Source: Macrotrachela quadricornifera
Taxonomy: Eukaryota; Rotifera; Eurotatoria; Philodinida; Philodinidae
DNA length: 64,000 nt
Reading direction: 5' to 3'
Assembly: GCA_022393335.1 (NCBI GenBank)
Contig: JAJEKB010021607.1
Location: 1,116,153 to 1,180,152 of the forward strand
Every line of letters begins with the position of its first letter. Position 1 is the first letter of the stretch. The translations under genes and the position numbers were made by a program. The notes beneath the pieces are model-generated. The model was not told where the DNA came from, did no database searches, and saw nothing but the letters and a program-made list of their open reading frames with translations. Positions 47,855-57,577 of the stretch are shown one piece after another.

Positions 47855-49538
47855 ATGGTAAGATTTTTTTTTTAATATATAATTAATATAAATTTTATAT
47901 TGATATTATTTTTTCTACGAAAGATTAAGGAAGGATTGTATGTATTTTTTTTATGTAGAATAACGACAGACAAATAATCAATAATGCTATTCGTGAATAT
48001 CAATATCAATGCTTCATGCACCGTTGCAATGCTTGTCCTGCATTTTTCAACGATACATTGCAAAATGCATGTGAATTAGCATTTAACACTGAAGTTTGTT
48101 TATATTAATCTTCATAGTATCATAAATGTGCATAGATCTATCATATTTTAGCATCGTCCCGTCCTCGGTTACATATATAATGATCAAAGTCCGTTGAATC
48201 ATATGTTTTGTGAAGAGATATTCTGTACGCAATTTATTACTGATTATTTAAATGAAAATTATATCGTTTGGCCATGGGATATGACATATGAATCAGACAG
48301 ACATGAGTATATAATATTGATATGTATAGTGTGTGAAAATTAATTCATATTTTTTTAAATAGATTGAGTAAAATTTGGGAAGATACGTTTTCTAGGCAAT
48401 TTTTTGTTGATTTTCCTGCAGCAGAGTGTCCAATGCTGATAGCTATTATGCCACGATGTTTAGAGAGAAATGACTCATGTTTAACATTTACATACGATTT
48501 TAAAATGTTACTTAAAGGTGATACGTTGATGTATACTCATGAAGGATTAAGTCTAGATACATTATTAGATCAATTGGCTATTTTCAAAGAAGATTTTGAT
48601 TTAAAGAAAATTCTTGTACGTATTTTTTCATGCTTGATTTATATATATATCTACTATAGATTTTATTTAAGACATTTAATTTTGCGAAAGAGACAGGTCT
48701 ATCTTTGGAGATTATTCTTAAAATTACCGAATATTTGCCATTAAATGACGTTATCAACATATTCTCGATTGATATTCTTCCTTCATTGTGGAAATATAAA
48801 ATAAAGTTACCTATTGTGGAACCTTCTGCTAATTTTATGTCGACAATTATGAAAAATATTAATCATAAACAAATTCTTTCTTTATCCTGTAAAGCAGCTC
48901 AACTTACATCACTAATGCCATCAGTTTCATATACTAGTTTCAATTGTGTCATTTCATTGACACTTATCAATCTTTCAAATGCAAGTCAGATCAATGGATG
49001 CAAAAACTATTTTTCTAATTTAGTCCGTCTTTCTCTACGCTATGATAATGAAGTTGATTTTCATAGTTTAACAAGACTATTCAATCAATTTCAAAGTTCA
49101 CTTAAACGGTTGGAAATTCATTGTGGCTTTGTACTTTGTTCTCATAATCGTACAAGTTATTTTTTCGCTAAAGTTCCTGAGTTGAACAATACGATTAAAT
49201 ATTTTCTGCTTGATGTAACTTATGGTTCTATGGGTTTTATCAATAATTGTTCTCAAAGATATGACACATGTTTTTTAATGACAACAATGGATTTTATCAC
49301 AGTTATGCGAAATATTGAACATATTCGTCTAATTATAAATAAAGGAAGTATTATGAAGTTGTTAGATATAACTGAATGGAAGTGTTTGGCAGATAAATGC
49401 CCACAATTGAAGAAAGTAACATTACAAGTTACTAGAGATATATCACAAAATACACAATTAATGGAGAAAATCTTCGAAGTTCAAAGTGAATTATATAATG
49501 TGAGAGAAACAATCAAATTTCAAATTATATGCAAATGA
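47855..49538 (+). CDS. UAS (FAF1-type) domain fused to F-box/LRR-like region (~463 aa)
   Basis: Five exons: 47855-47857 (start codon only, then GTAAG), 47959-48093, 48152-48306, 48363-48615 and 48693-49538. The first three junctions are phase-consistent with good GT-AG borders. Residues ~30-180 read as a UAS thioredoxin-like domain of the FAF1/FAF2 type: FNDTLQNACELAFNTEHRPV, then LGYIYNDQSPLNHMFCEEIF, ITDYLNENYIVWPWDMT, a FPAAECPMLIAIMP strand and LKGDTLMYTHEGLSLDTLLD. The last exon begins SLEIILKITEYLPLNDVINI, an F-box, followed by ~240 residues of Leu-rich repeats as in bdelloid F-box proteins. UAS proteins act in ubiquitin/p97-linked turnover and F-box proteins in SCF ligases, so the combination is plausible. 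The last junction uses a weak acceptor (AAAGAG/ACA); two abutting genes remain possible, though the F-box part has no ATG of its own. Confidence 0.68.
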
Positions 49539-50599
49539 ATTTTTATGTATTCATATTTTATGAAACATCGAAATGTTTGCAATAAACAAGAATATAGTAA
49601 CATATATATTTCCTTTCGAGATTTTATAAATTAGATTCTTAACAAGGATGAGATGGTTGAAGATATGCGACTTATGATGAGAATGTGATATATGAATATT
49701 TGAAATAAACATATACTCATATCGATTCTTTTTATAAAGGTTTTTATATTCAATTTAATGTTCAAAAAATCATCAAGGAATTAAGACTAATGTGTATCTC
49801 GTAGACGAACATTTTAATAACCAATTAGGGATGTGCTGAGTCTAAGACTAAACTGAGTAGCTTGAATATTATTGAGGGTAAAACAAAGCTTTGAATCCAA
49901 AAGTAGACGGATGCCTTATAATTCTAGCATCTTTATAGATCCAGTATCAGTTAGATTGATATATTGTTTCCAGTGCCCATTGAAAACTCTACCATCAGCG
50001 CTAGTAATCGCCTAAGAAAAACTGCAAATCTTCATATTTTTGAAACTTGTAGAATTTCACTACCAATGAATCATCTATCTTTTCAGGTTGACATTTATGT
50101 AGTTTGAACAGTGAAACATATTTTTATGCACACAGCTCATTTCAAATTCAAAGGAACTATATTCAAAATCCAATTAACATAATTTTTATCGGTGTCAACA
50201 GTTACAAATCATTAGAAATTCATCGTGATCTGATTCTAAGATCCTTCAGCCATACTGTGAGTTAAACTTCCATCGAACTCTTTCGGTTTGTTGGATTTAT
50301 TTACCTGAGTAGACCAAGACTTAGTTATAGTTGTTCTCAGACCAAATATACAAGGATCACTCCAAAAGTTTTTTCGTCTAGCTCTTCTAAAAGCCTCAGT
50401 TTGCATTCAAGTATTCTGTTATAATGGTTAGACATATTTAGAAGCATGCAAAATGTCAGACTTCTAAATCTTATACTTTGCCGTAATCTACCATTTTTTC
50501 TATGTGAGTAACATGCCATTTTCTATACACTACATAACGGGTAACTCATAATAAATGGGCGAATTTTGAATTTCATGTTTTGATCCTTAACAACATCTT
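49539..50599. other. intergenic, no gene seen
   Basis: A possible polyadenylation signal (AATAAA) lies near 49582, about 45 bp after the F-box stop. No further gene is supported. Confidence 0.5.
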
Positions 50600-51270
50600 A
50601 TGAAAATAAAAACAAAATATACCAGAAGATGCAATGTGAAAAGCTTTACAACCTACAATGTGAAGCTTATGCTGATTGTGTAGTTTTTCTTTCAAAATAA
50701 ACAAATATTCTGAGCAATTAACTCTCGACGTTACGATAAGTAGTTCAGAGAATTCTGCTTTTATTTTCAAAATAAAAAGACACAATTAAAATAAAACTAT
50801 TGTTTGCAAAATGTAGAGCTTTTCATGAAGCATCTTTCATCATGTTCTCTTTTTTAAAGAAACAACGTATTGAATGATAAAAGGATGAAATACAAATAAA
50901 AGGAAGTCTTCGTTCATGTAGAATTTTTGCAACCTAGAAGATTTCTCTCTCACAAGTTCGCCTGTTTTCAATAACAAAAGTCACATACATAATATAAACA
51001 GTTCTTTGTAAATTGTAAAGTTTTTCACACAGCATCTTGTAGTGTATTCTGTTTTTTAAGTAAAACTTATCAGATAACAAATAAGAAAAAAACACGTTCG
51101 CCACGTACCAGAAAAAAACTACTTTTTTGCAAGTTGAAATTTAGGCGTTCAGAATTTCTTCGATTTTCAAAACAAAAAAGGGCAACTTTAAAAGTAGCTG
51201 CCTTAAGTAAGTTGTAGAACTTTTCACGCTGCATCTACCAGTATATTTTGAATTTTTAGTAAAACGTATT
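50600..51270. repeat. array of ~200-bp repeat units, mixed orientation
   Basis: The box GATGCAATGTGAAAAGCTTT (50631) recurs as its reverse complement near 50813, 51013 and 51215 (GTAGAGCTTTTCA-like), so three units lie about 200 bp apart in one orientation and one lies opposite. The same unit is present at 12480-12830 and 28285-28390. Unit copies are well diverged and open frames are short. Confidence 0.65.
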
Positions 51271-51732
51271 TAAAAATAAAAAAATGAAATGCAAAGTTCT
51301 CTAATTTATGATGAATCATCCTTTAGCAGGTCACATGCACCAAATATAAAAGTAATGACTGACCACAGAGTAGTACAATCAAAGCAAAATCTATTTCGAT
51401 TCATTCCTATACGCATAAGTGAACACATCTACAAAATGTAAATACACATAACTAAATTTATATCTCTTTGTTTACAGAGCTAGGTTCGATCTCAATTTTT
51501 TTAATTTAATTTCGAACTTATGCCAAGAAAGTGAATCTTTATTTTACATATGTGATCTGAATCTTAGGTTTACTAAGAAACATTTTAAAGAGATTTCTGT
51601 AGTTATTATTGAGCAGGAACCTCATTTCAATACTCGGTAATGAGACACTCGTTTTATCATTTTCTATACCTAGAAAAGCTTTTTGAGAAGCAGCATAAAT
51701 ATGGGTTAGTCAGATTTGCTTGTGATATTAAA

Positions 51733-52250
51733 TGGCGCTCAAAACTGATCATACACCTATTTTTTTCTGATAATTGCTATCTAGTTTGAATGATAAACAA
51801 AGAAATCAAACACCAATCTTGTGAAGATTTTTCAATTGAATTTGAATGTTTCTGCTAATGATAAATCAACGGACATATTCAGTTGTTTATTCTAGTTTCA
51901 AAAAGACAAGGGATGTTCCCTATATATAGTCAGCAGTAAAACAACACAAAGATCTCCATTTTATTTCACATATCACGTGTGATAAAACTCTTTTATTGAT
52001 CACTTTCATAAAAGAATTTCTCAATTTGACCAACAAATGATAACGCACAGGTCAAAATACTATCCCTTGTCTTTTTTGAAAATAGAATAAACAATTGGAT
52101 ATATCCGTTGATTTATCATCAGCAGAAACATTCAAATCAAATTGAAAAATCTTCACAAGATTCGTATTTGATTTCTTTGTTTATCATTCAAACTAGATAC
52201 CATTTATCAGAAAAAACTGGGTGTATAATTAATTTTGAGTGTCACTGTAT
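51733..52250. repeat. foldback element (~515 bp)
   Basis: The left arm (from TGGCGCTCAAAACTGATC) and the right arm (to AATTTTGAGTGTCACTG) are reverse complements for about 190 bp. They share AGTTTGAATGATAAACAAAG, TTGTGAAGATTTTTCAATT, TGATAAATCAACGGA and AAAAGACAAGGGAT. The spacer is about 120 bp. Confidence 0.85.
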
Positions 52251-52679
52251 ATGTGGAGACAGCATTGTAGCATTCTATTAGCTACTTTGAAAAAGTGGTA
52301 AGAAGATGATTACTCGAACTATAAAAAGATTCTGATTATATAAGAAATTTAAAATCTCAAAATAGCTTATATAAATAGGTACTCTGTCTATGTCTATTCG
52401 AAAATATAGTTATTTGAAGAAGAGGGAAAAAAAGATTAAAGTAAATCTGTCATATAGAGAAACAGATATTTTTACCACTTTATTTTTATTTTCTTTCGCC
52501 ATACCGAAGGGTGGAATGATAGTATGACGTATGCGTAATTGCTCAATTCTTTATATAAGAAAAGCTATAAAGCACCATCTATAATACTGCTATTATGACT
52601 GAGTGAAAGAAATTGTTCCTATATTCAGAATAACCATTTTCTTCTTTCTGATGTAATTTTTATTTCTTTAGAAAAAATA

Positions 52680-53700
52680 ATGTCTTCAAATTCAACGACG
52701 ATCGATTATTATCATCCTACATATGGTATGAAGTTTACATGAACACAAGCCGAGTATCTGTTTGACTATAATTTGAATAAGAAATTGATTTCATTCAAAC
52801 AAGTACATGAAGGTTTCAATAATCTTCTTTTCTTTATTGCATTTCATGGAAATAATGGGGATGAAGAAGAACAATATGTATTGAAAACATGTGGAAAACA
52901 TTGGAGAAAGATAACAACGGAGACAGGAAATATAAAAATAGAAACAGAAGTAAAAGCCCCTACTTTAGTAGCTCAATATACTTCTATTCCTGTTCCTCGT
53001 GTTCTTGCTTATTCTTTGAACATGAAAAATGAATTTTGAATGGAATGAATTGTGATGACATGTTTACCTGGAACAATAAAAATTTGATCTGAATTATCAA
53101 TCCATTCAAACATTAATTATCTTGCCTTTTTTAAAACTCCTATTTAAAGGTAACAAATGTCTAACACTAATTTTTGAATAGATCCAGGTGGACACGGATC
53201 TTGATTAACCTATACAGAGTTCTCCGATAATCGTTTGCAATGAGAAGTGAATGTGTTCTGACTTGTTCCTAAATTGCAAGACTTACAAAAGTCATAATAT
53301 GAAATTCTAGTAACATAAAAAGAGACAATATTTGAATACCTTTGAATAAAGAAAGAAATATTTATTTCTATTCGAAAATGTGTAATAAAAACAGTAGAAG
53401 CATTTCAACATCTGACTCTTCCATCCTTTGATCATATTCTAAATGTATTCATACATGGAGATCTTGGAATACAAAATGTACTTGTATCTGATGATGATTA
53501 TGAATGGTCTGGAATATTTTCTATATCAGAAGAGCACTTTCATTCTTACGAAAAAGAATTTCAAAATTATCCCTTTGATCAACTTGGACAACGAAATATC
53601 TTGACACCAAGAACTATTTCTTGCTGTAATGTTCTACAAAAAATACCAGAATTTCAACAAACAATTTCTCCGTGGTATCGTTTAAAGGTTGTTAATTTTC
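52680..53700 (+). pseudogene. APH-type phosphotransferase, decayed
   Basis: The N-terminal part starts at the ATG at 52680. It contains FKQVHEGFNNLLFFIAFHG, then QYVLKTCGKHW, a long helix region and APTLVAQYTSIPVPRVLAYS, which is the ATP-binding lobe of the APH family (PF01636, aminoglycoside/choline-type kinases). After IVMTCLPGT the frame is lost for about 230 bp. The C-terminal part (53388-53700) carries the catalytic loop VFIHGDLGIQNVLVSDDDYE, with H-G-D and N at the expected spacing. Three in-frame TGA codons lie in the N-terminal part (at 52739 and within 53037-53049). The middle is missing and no intron rescues it, so the gene is dead. The family acts on small hydroxylated substrates; the substrate here is unknown. 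Confidence 0.7.
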
Positions 53701-53704
53701 CAGT

Positions 53705-54506
53705 AGTGTAGAACTCGTTAATTCGATTCGAGTATTAAAACTTTACTCCAGTTTTAAACTTTTAATACTCGAGTACTCGAGTTTTCAACTATTAAAATAT
53801 TAAAAGTTTTAATACTCAAGTACTCGAGTTTTCAACTATTAAAATATTAAAAGTTTTAATACTCAAGTACTCGAGTTTTCAACTATTAAAATATTAAAAG
53901 TTTTAATACTCAAGTACTCGAGTTTTCAACTATTCAACTATTCGCCATCTATCTACAGGTTGCTGCCTGCAGCATACTGCCTACAGGTGGTTGCTTGCAG
54001 GATGTCGCCTACAGGATGTTGCTCGCAGTAGGCTGTTTCCACCGTGCCGCCTACAAGCTCCTGCCTGCAGGATGCTGAAAATGATTGAAACAGGAGACAC
54101 AATGTTACTTGCATTTGACAATAACCTACAACTAGTCGCTGTTTCGCAACATCACCAACACCCATGCCCTCACTTCTAATAACCTCACCCTCACGCACAC
54201 TTATGCCGTGACCCTCATCCACACTTATGCCCTCGCCGCTCACGGCCTCACCCACACCTATGCCCCACCCTCAACATACGGGTATTACTTCCAGCATCCT
54301 GCAGCAGCATTCTGTAGACAGCACCCTGTAAGCAGCATCCTGTGGGCTGCATCCTGTAGGCAGCATCTTGTGGGCTGGATCCTGTGGGCTGCATCCTGTA
54401 GGCAGCATCCTACAGGCAGCATCCTGTAGACAGAAGTTGAATAGTTGAATAGTTGAAAACTCGAGTAAAAATTTTAATACTCGAGTAGAGTCTTCGAGTT
54501 CTACAT
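53705..54506. mobile_element. composite inverted-repeat element rich in CTCGAG and CTGCAG motifs
   Basis: The ends mirror each other: GTAGAACTCG at about 53707 against CGAGTTCTAC ending at 54504. Further in, ACTCGAGTATTAAAA-type sequence and TTCAACTATTCAACTATTC (53927) pair with GAATAGTTGAATAGTTGAA (54436). The left side holds over three copies of a 47-bp tandem unit (AATACTCAAGTACTCGAG and so on, 53770-53925). Then a GC-rich core has ~15-bp repeats of the GGATGCTGCCTGCAG type on the left (53955-54080) and their reverse complements (GGCAGCATCCTGTAG) on the right (54290-54430). Between them are CACACTTATGCCCTCACC-like repeats. No real gene is seen. Confidence 0.75.
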
Positions 54507-54511
54507 GTATG

Positions 54512-54695
54512 CTTATAGCTAGAATATCCTGAAAATTTCATCACAAAAGAATGTTTGCTTCACGAGATATTCAATCTACAAAAATCACCTATGTGCCACA
54601 AAAAGATGCAAAAATCTCTAGTTTTGGAGGGATTGAATATCTCGTGAAGCAAACATTCTTTTGTGATGAAATTTTCAGGATATTCTAGCTATAAG
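54512..54695. repeat. perfect 65-bp inverted repeat with 54-bp loop
   Basis: 54512-54576 (starts CTTATAGCTAGAATATCC, ends ATATTCAATC) is an exact reverse complement of 54631-54695. No mismatch was found by eye over 65 bp. The loop is 54577-54630. The exactness marks it as recent or conserved, unlike the older foldbacks around it. A transcript would fold into a long hairpin. Confidence 0.92.
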
Positions 54696-54900
54696 TAGAC
54701 CTATGTGTGGACAAAATATCAAGTCAAAATACCGATGTTCAATTTGCTGGTACATACCGTGTCATAGGCCGAAATTTCAGTAAAATGGCTACAACTTTGG
54801 AAGGAAAGGCCGTCGGCCGAAATCCTTTTAGGGTATTTACCTACTCGAGATCATGTATCGAATGATGTATGAACGAATGAAATCGGAGTGGGACACCTGA

Positions 54901-55950
54901 GAATGTTTCCTCGTAAGTGAAGTTGAAGAGCAATGGCCTAATTTTCTTCAACATACCTATTACAATCGACAACAGCGAGAATACGTCAATTATCTTCGAA
55001 CACAATCGACTAACAAGAGTTTTATCGTTGCACAGATTGATTTCTCCATGAATTACACCCTCATTCGTCAGTGTGAAGTTCAACAGAGTTTCTTTTCTCA
55101 AAATCAAGCCACTCTCTTCACCGTACATCTGATCATCGGATCAAAACATCAAGATATGGCTATTGTTAGCAATTATACGGAGCATACCACAGCATTCGTC
55201 TATTGCGCTCAAAGTATAATCGTCAATTTCGTGAAGAATCATTATCCCCTTCCTAAGAAGATCAATTATTTGAGGTGAGTATTTTGCATAAAATTGAGTT
55301 TTACTCCTTTGTCTCACCATAAGCTTGTCATACGTCTGTCACAATAGCAAGCAAAACGATACTTAAGACTGATAAAACAGTGATTCTTTTAAATAATAAT
55401 CCTTAAATTTTGACTTTTTTATTAGTGATGGGGCCAGTGCACACTTTAAAAACAATCTCAATATGCTTAATTTGGCACATCACAATACAGACTTTGGTCT
55501 GGATGCTGCATGGACTTTTACAGCAACTGGTCATGGCAAGGGTGCTGAGAACGGTGTAGGTGCTCTTCTCAAGTCCACTGCGAGACGTGCAACTCTCTCG
55601 AAAAATCTTCATCTATTCTCCCCGAAGGATTTTTATAATTTCTTGAAGAAGCATCAACTCGAAACAGCCGAAGCCAGCGGAAAAGCATACCCAACTGTGC
55701 ATGTGTTCTACCTCGAAGCTCGTGAAGTGAAAAGAATCAAAACCCATGTCATCAGTCCCAGAGCAGAAAAACTCAAGTCGACGGGTAAAGATTTCACCAT
55801 TTTTTTATTCAGAGAGTCTAATTGTATTAATATATAGGAACAATTCAAGGAATCCGTCACATGCACGAGTTTCAAGTCTTATCTAACAAATCAATCAACT
55901 ATCGTCGTACTTCAACATCTTGTCATTCGGATACATTTTCCTTTCGATAG
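54901..55950 (+). CDS. transposase-like protein (cc8K15.2-like family), 5'-truncated
   Basis: Three splice-consistent exons: 54901-55274 (ends TTGAG/GTGAGT), 55426-55784 (ends ACGG/GTAAAG) and 55838-55950 (ends TAG). They contain FIVAQIDFSMNYTLI (first Asp), then YL-SDGASAHFKNN across the first junction (second Asp), then FGLDAAWTFTATGHGKG and AENGVGALLKSTARRATLS. A strand-D, then SDGAxxxFKN, then W-x-F-x-A-T-x-H-G-K-G order is typical of a family of uncharacterised, transposon-linked RNase-H-fold proteins in invertebrates (cc8K15.2-like). The last exon adds GTIQGIRHMHEFQVLSNKSI. Upstream the frame meets a TGA at 54898, with related-looking codons before it, so the N-terminus is lost. Codon use is more GC-rich than in neighbouring genes, which fits a mobile origin. 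Confidence 0.6.
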
Positions 55951-56155
55951 GGTTTTATATAAAATAAATTGTTCTGTATGATAAGAACAACGATTCCATG
56001 AGATTCACTATCCTTGTTGGTCCTCATAAACTGTTATCCGTTCAAATGTCGCAAATGAGTGCAAATAAACTCATTTTACATGTATTCTAGTTAGAAAACG
56101 CTACAGCAATCATAGTAGAAGGGTACAAAGAATGACTAATGCTCATTCAGACAGA

Positions 56156-56498
56156 GAGATGTGGATCGATATTTTTTGAATAACTTTTGATAGGAACATG
56201 ATAGAGACCTGCGGTTTTCATCATTGAAAAGAGCAGATAAAAATGCATCGAATCATGTAGGACAATGACTTTTGGAACTATTTGCGATGGTTAAATTCAA
56301 AAAACACCATGAAAAGTGATGAGTTTTCGTACCATTGTTTTAAGTAAATTATCGCAAACAAGATCAAAAGACCAGCTTGAAAGTAATGATTACACATGAT
56401 TCGATGCATTCTCATCGGCTCTTTCCAATGGTGAAAACCGCAGCTCTCTATCATATTCCTATCAGAAGTTATTAGAAAAATATCCATCCTCTTTGCTT
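56156..56498. repeat. foldback element (~340 bp)
   Basis: The left arm (GATATTTTTTGAATAACTTT to GCATCGAATCATGT) is mirrored by the right arm (ACATGATTCGATGCATTC to AGTTATTAGAAAAATATCC) over about 120 bp. Both contain TGCGGTTTTCA and its complement. A related single arm is at 284-360. Confidence 0.8.
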
Positions 56499-56737
56499 TG
56501 TGAAAATGGTTAATTTACGTTTCATAGACATGTACCGAAAGATGCGACTAGATCTCTACGATTAAATGGACAAGTACCAAATTTTTTTCGGCCAAAAATG
56601 TTTTTTAGTTAGGTGCTACACATTGCACAAAAAAAAGTACTAAAAAAAACACTTTTCCAGAAAGGTGGTACGTTTCCCATGGATCTATCCATATATATTA
56701 ATATAAATGATCATTATAAAGAATGAGTTATTTTTAG

Positions 56738-56860
56738 GGTTCATTTTAAATTTATGTATATGCATCAAAACGATTTCGTCAACAATTGATTTATGTTTTG
56801 TTTGCAATTCATTTTAATCATCGAGTGGCAAATAATAATCAAGTCATATCACAACCATAG
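56738..56860 (+). pseudogene. orphan GPCR 3' exon (third receptor copy)
   Basis: After an acceptor (TTTTTAG) the frame encodes a 41-codon equivalent of exon 2 of the two receptors, ending in TAG. It has G-S-F, a stop codon, then IYVYASKRFRQQLIYVLF, and ends NNNQVISQP, matching VNQVAPQS. The TAT that encodes Tyr in SFYAY has become TAA. No matching exon 1 lies upstream; the preceding 700 bp hold the foldback at 56156. It is the last trace of a more distant receptor paralogue. Confidence 0.75.
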
Positions 56861-56862
56861 AC

Positions 56863-56982
56863 GTTAGCGGTAGATTCGAATTTTTCTAGCAAACATTCAC
56901 ACATTAACCTGTGTCTTGTACAACTCGACGAGTCAGGTTAATATGCAAATATTCGCTAGAAAAACTCGATCCTACCGCTAAC
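56863..56982. repeat. short hairpin MITE
   Basis: GTTAGCGGTAGATTCGA at the left end mirrors TCGATCCTACCGCTAAC at the right end. The arms pair for about 50 bp (TTTTTCTAGC, then ATTAACCTG). It lies 2 bp after the stop codon of the orphan receptor exon. Confidence 0.8.
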
Positions 56983-57130
56983 TTCATCAACATGAATATA
57001 AATTTATTCTATTCATATTTTGATGTATTATTATAAAATAAATCCAAAAAAGATTATTTATATTTTTAAAATTTCTTTTAATTATGTTCAATAATAGAAT
57101 ATTTTTGAAAAAGAAAAAAATTAAATTCTG

Positions 57131-57577
57131 TTAATAGACTTTAAATTGATAAAGAAAATAAATAATTATTGAAATTATTCCAAACATTGTACTGATAATA
57201 TTGATCATTCGCGCTTTTTTTGAAGCATTCGATGCACCTTGTATATCACCTTGTTTTTTTAATGTTTCAGTTTTCATTGAAAAAACACAAGCAATACATC
57301 CTATAAACCAACAACAGCATAAAATATTGAAAATAGACCAAGCTTTATGAGTTTTTATTGGATCTATTAATTGAATCTGTGTTAAGTGTGCATCAATAAA
57401 TGATTGTCTTGATTCATCATTATTTATTGATTTATACTGATGTTCTTGATCAGAAATATTTGTGTTATTTAATGATGATCCACGTTGAGATGGTTCTCTA
57501 TAAACAACTTTTTCCGGAATTTGTACTTTCGTCAAATCATTAATAATTGAAGGTGATGAAGCATAAGCATTAGTCAT
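57131..57577 (-). CDS. CD225/dispanin family membrane protein (148 aa)
   Basis: A single exon from the ATG at 57577 to the TAA at 57131. Residues 1-75 are polar and probably disordered (Ser-, Asn- and Gln-rich). Residues 79-101 form the first hydrophobic segment, AWSIFNILCCCWFIGCIACV, with the Cys cluster typical of the family. Residues 102-122 are the conserved loop with KKQGDIQGASNASKKAR, and 124-143 the second membrane segment. This W-S-x-x-N-x-x-x-C-C-x, then G-D-x-x-G-A-x-x-A-S-x-x-A-(K/R) pattern is diagnostic of CD225 (PF04505), the superfamily of dispanins and interferon-induced transmembrane proteins, which act in membrane trafficking or fusion control. The specific role here is unknown. 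The absence of an intron fits its small size. Confidence 0.85.
   Translation of the reverse strand: MTNAYASSPSIINDLTKVQIPEKVVYREPSQRGSSLNNTNISDQEHQYKSINNDESRQSFIDAHLTQIQLIDPIKTHKAWSIFNILCCCWFIGCIACVFSMKTETLKKQGDIQGASNASKKARMINIISTMFGIISIIIYFLYQFKVY

Noticed and set aside
50600..51270. CRISPR-like spaced repeats
   Set aside because: Units are ~200 bp, diverged and of mixed orientation; nothing resembles short identical repeats with unique spacers.
52680..53049. Reading TGA as tryptophan (altered genetic code)
   Set aside because: TGA terminates both receptor genes at conserved positions, and the APH gene has also lost its middle part.
53953..54429. Several 60-100-codon frames on both strands
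   Set aside because: They arise from GC-rich tandem repeats (CTGCAG and CACACTTATGCC types) that lack stops by composition.
54841..55128. 95-codon minus-strand frame
   Set aside because: It is the antisense of the first transposase-like exon, whose splice-consistent frame is the convincing one.
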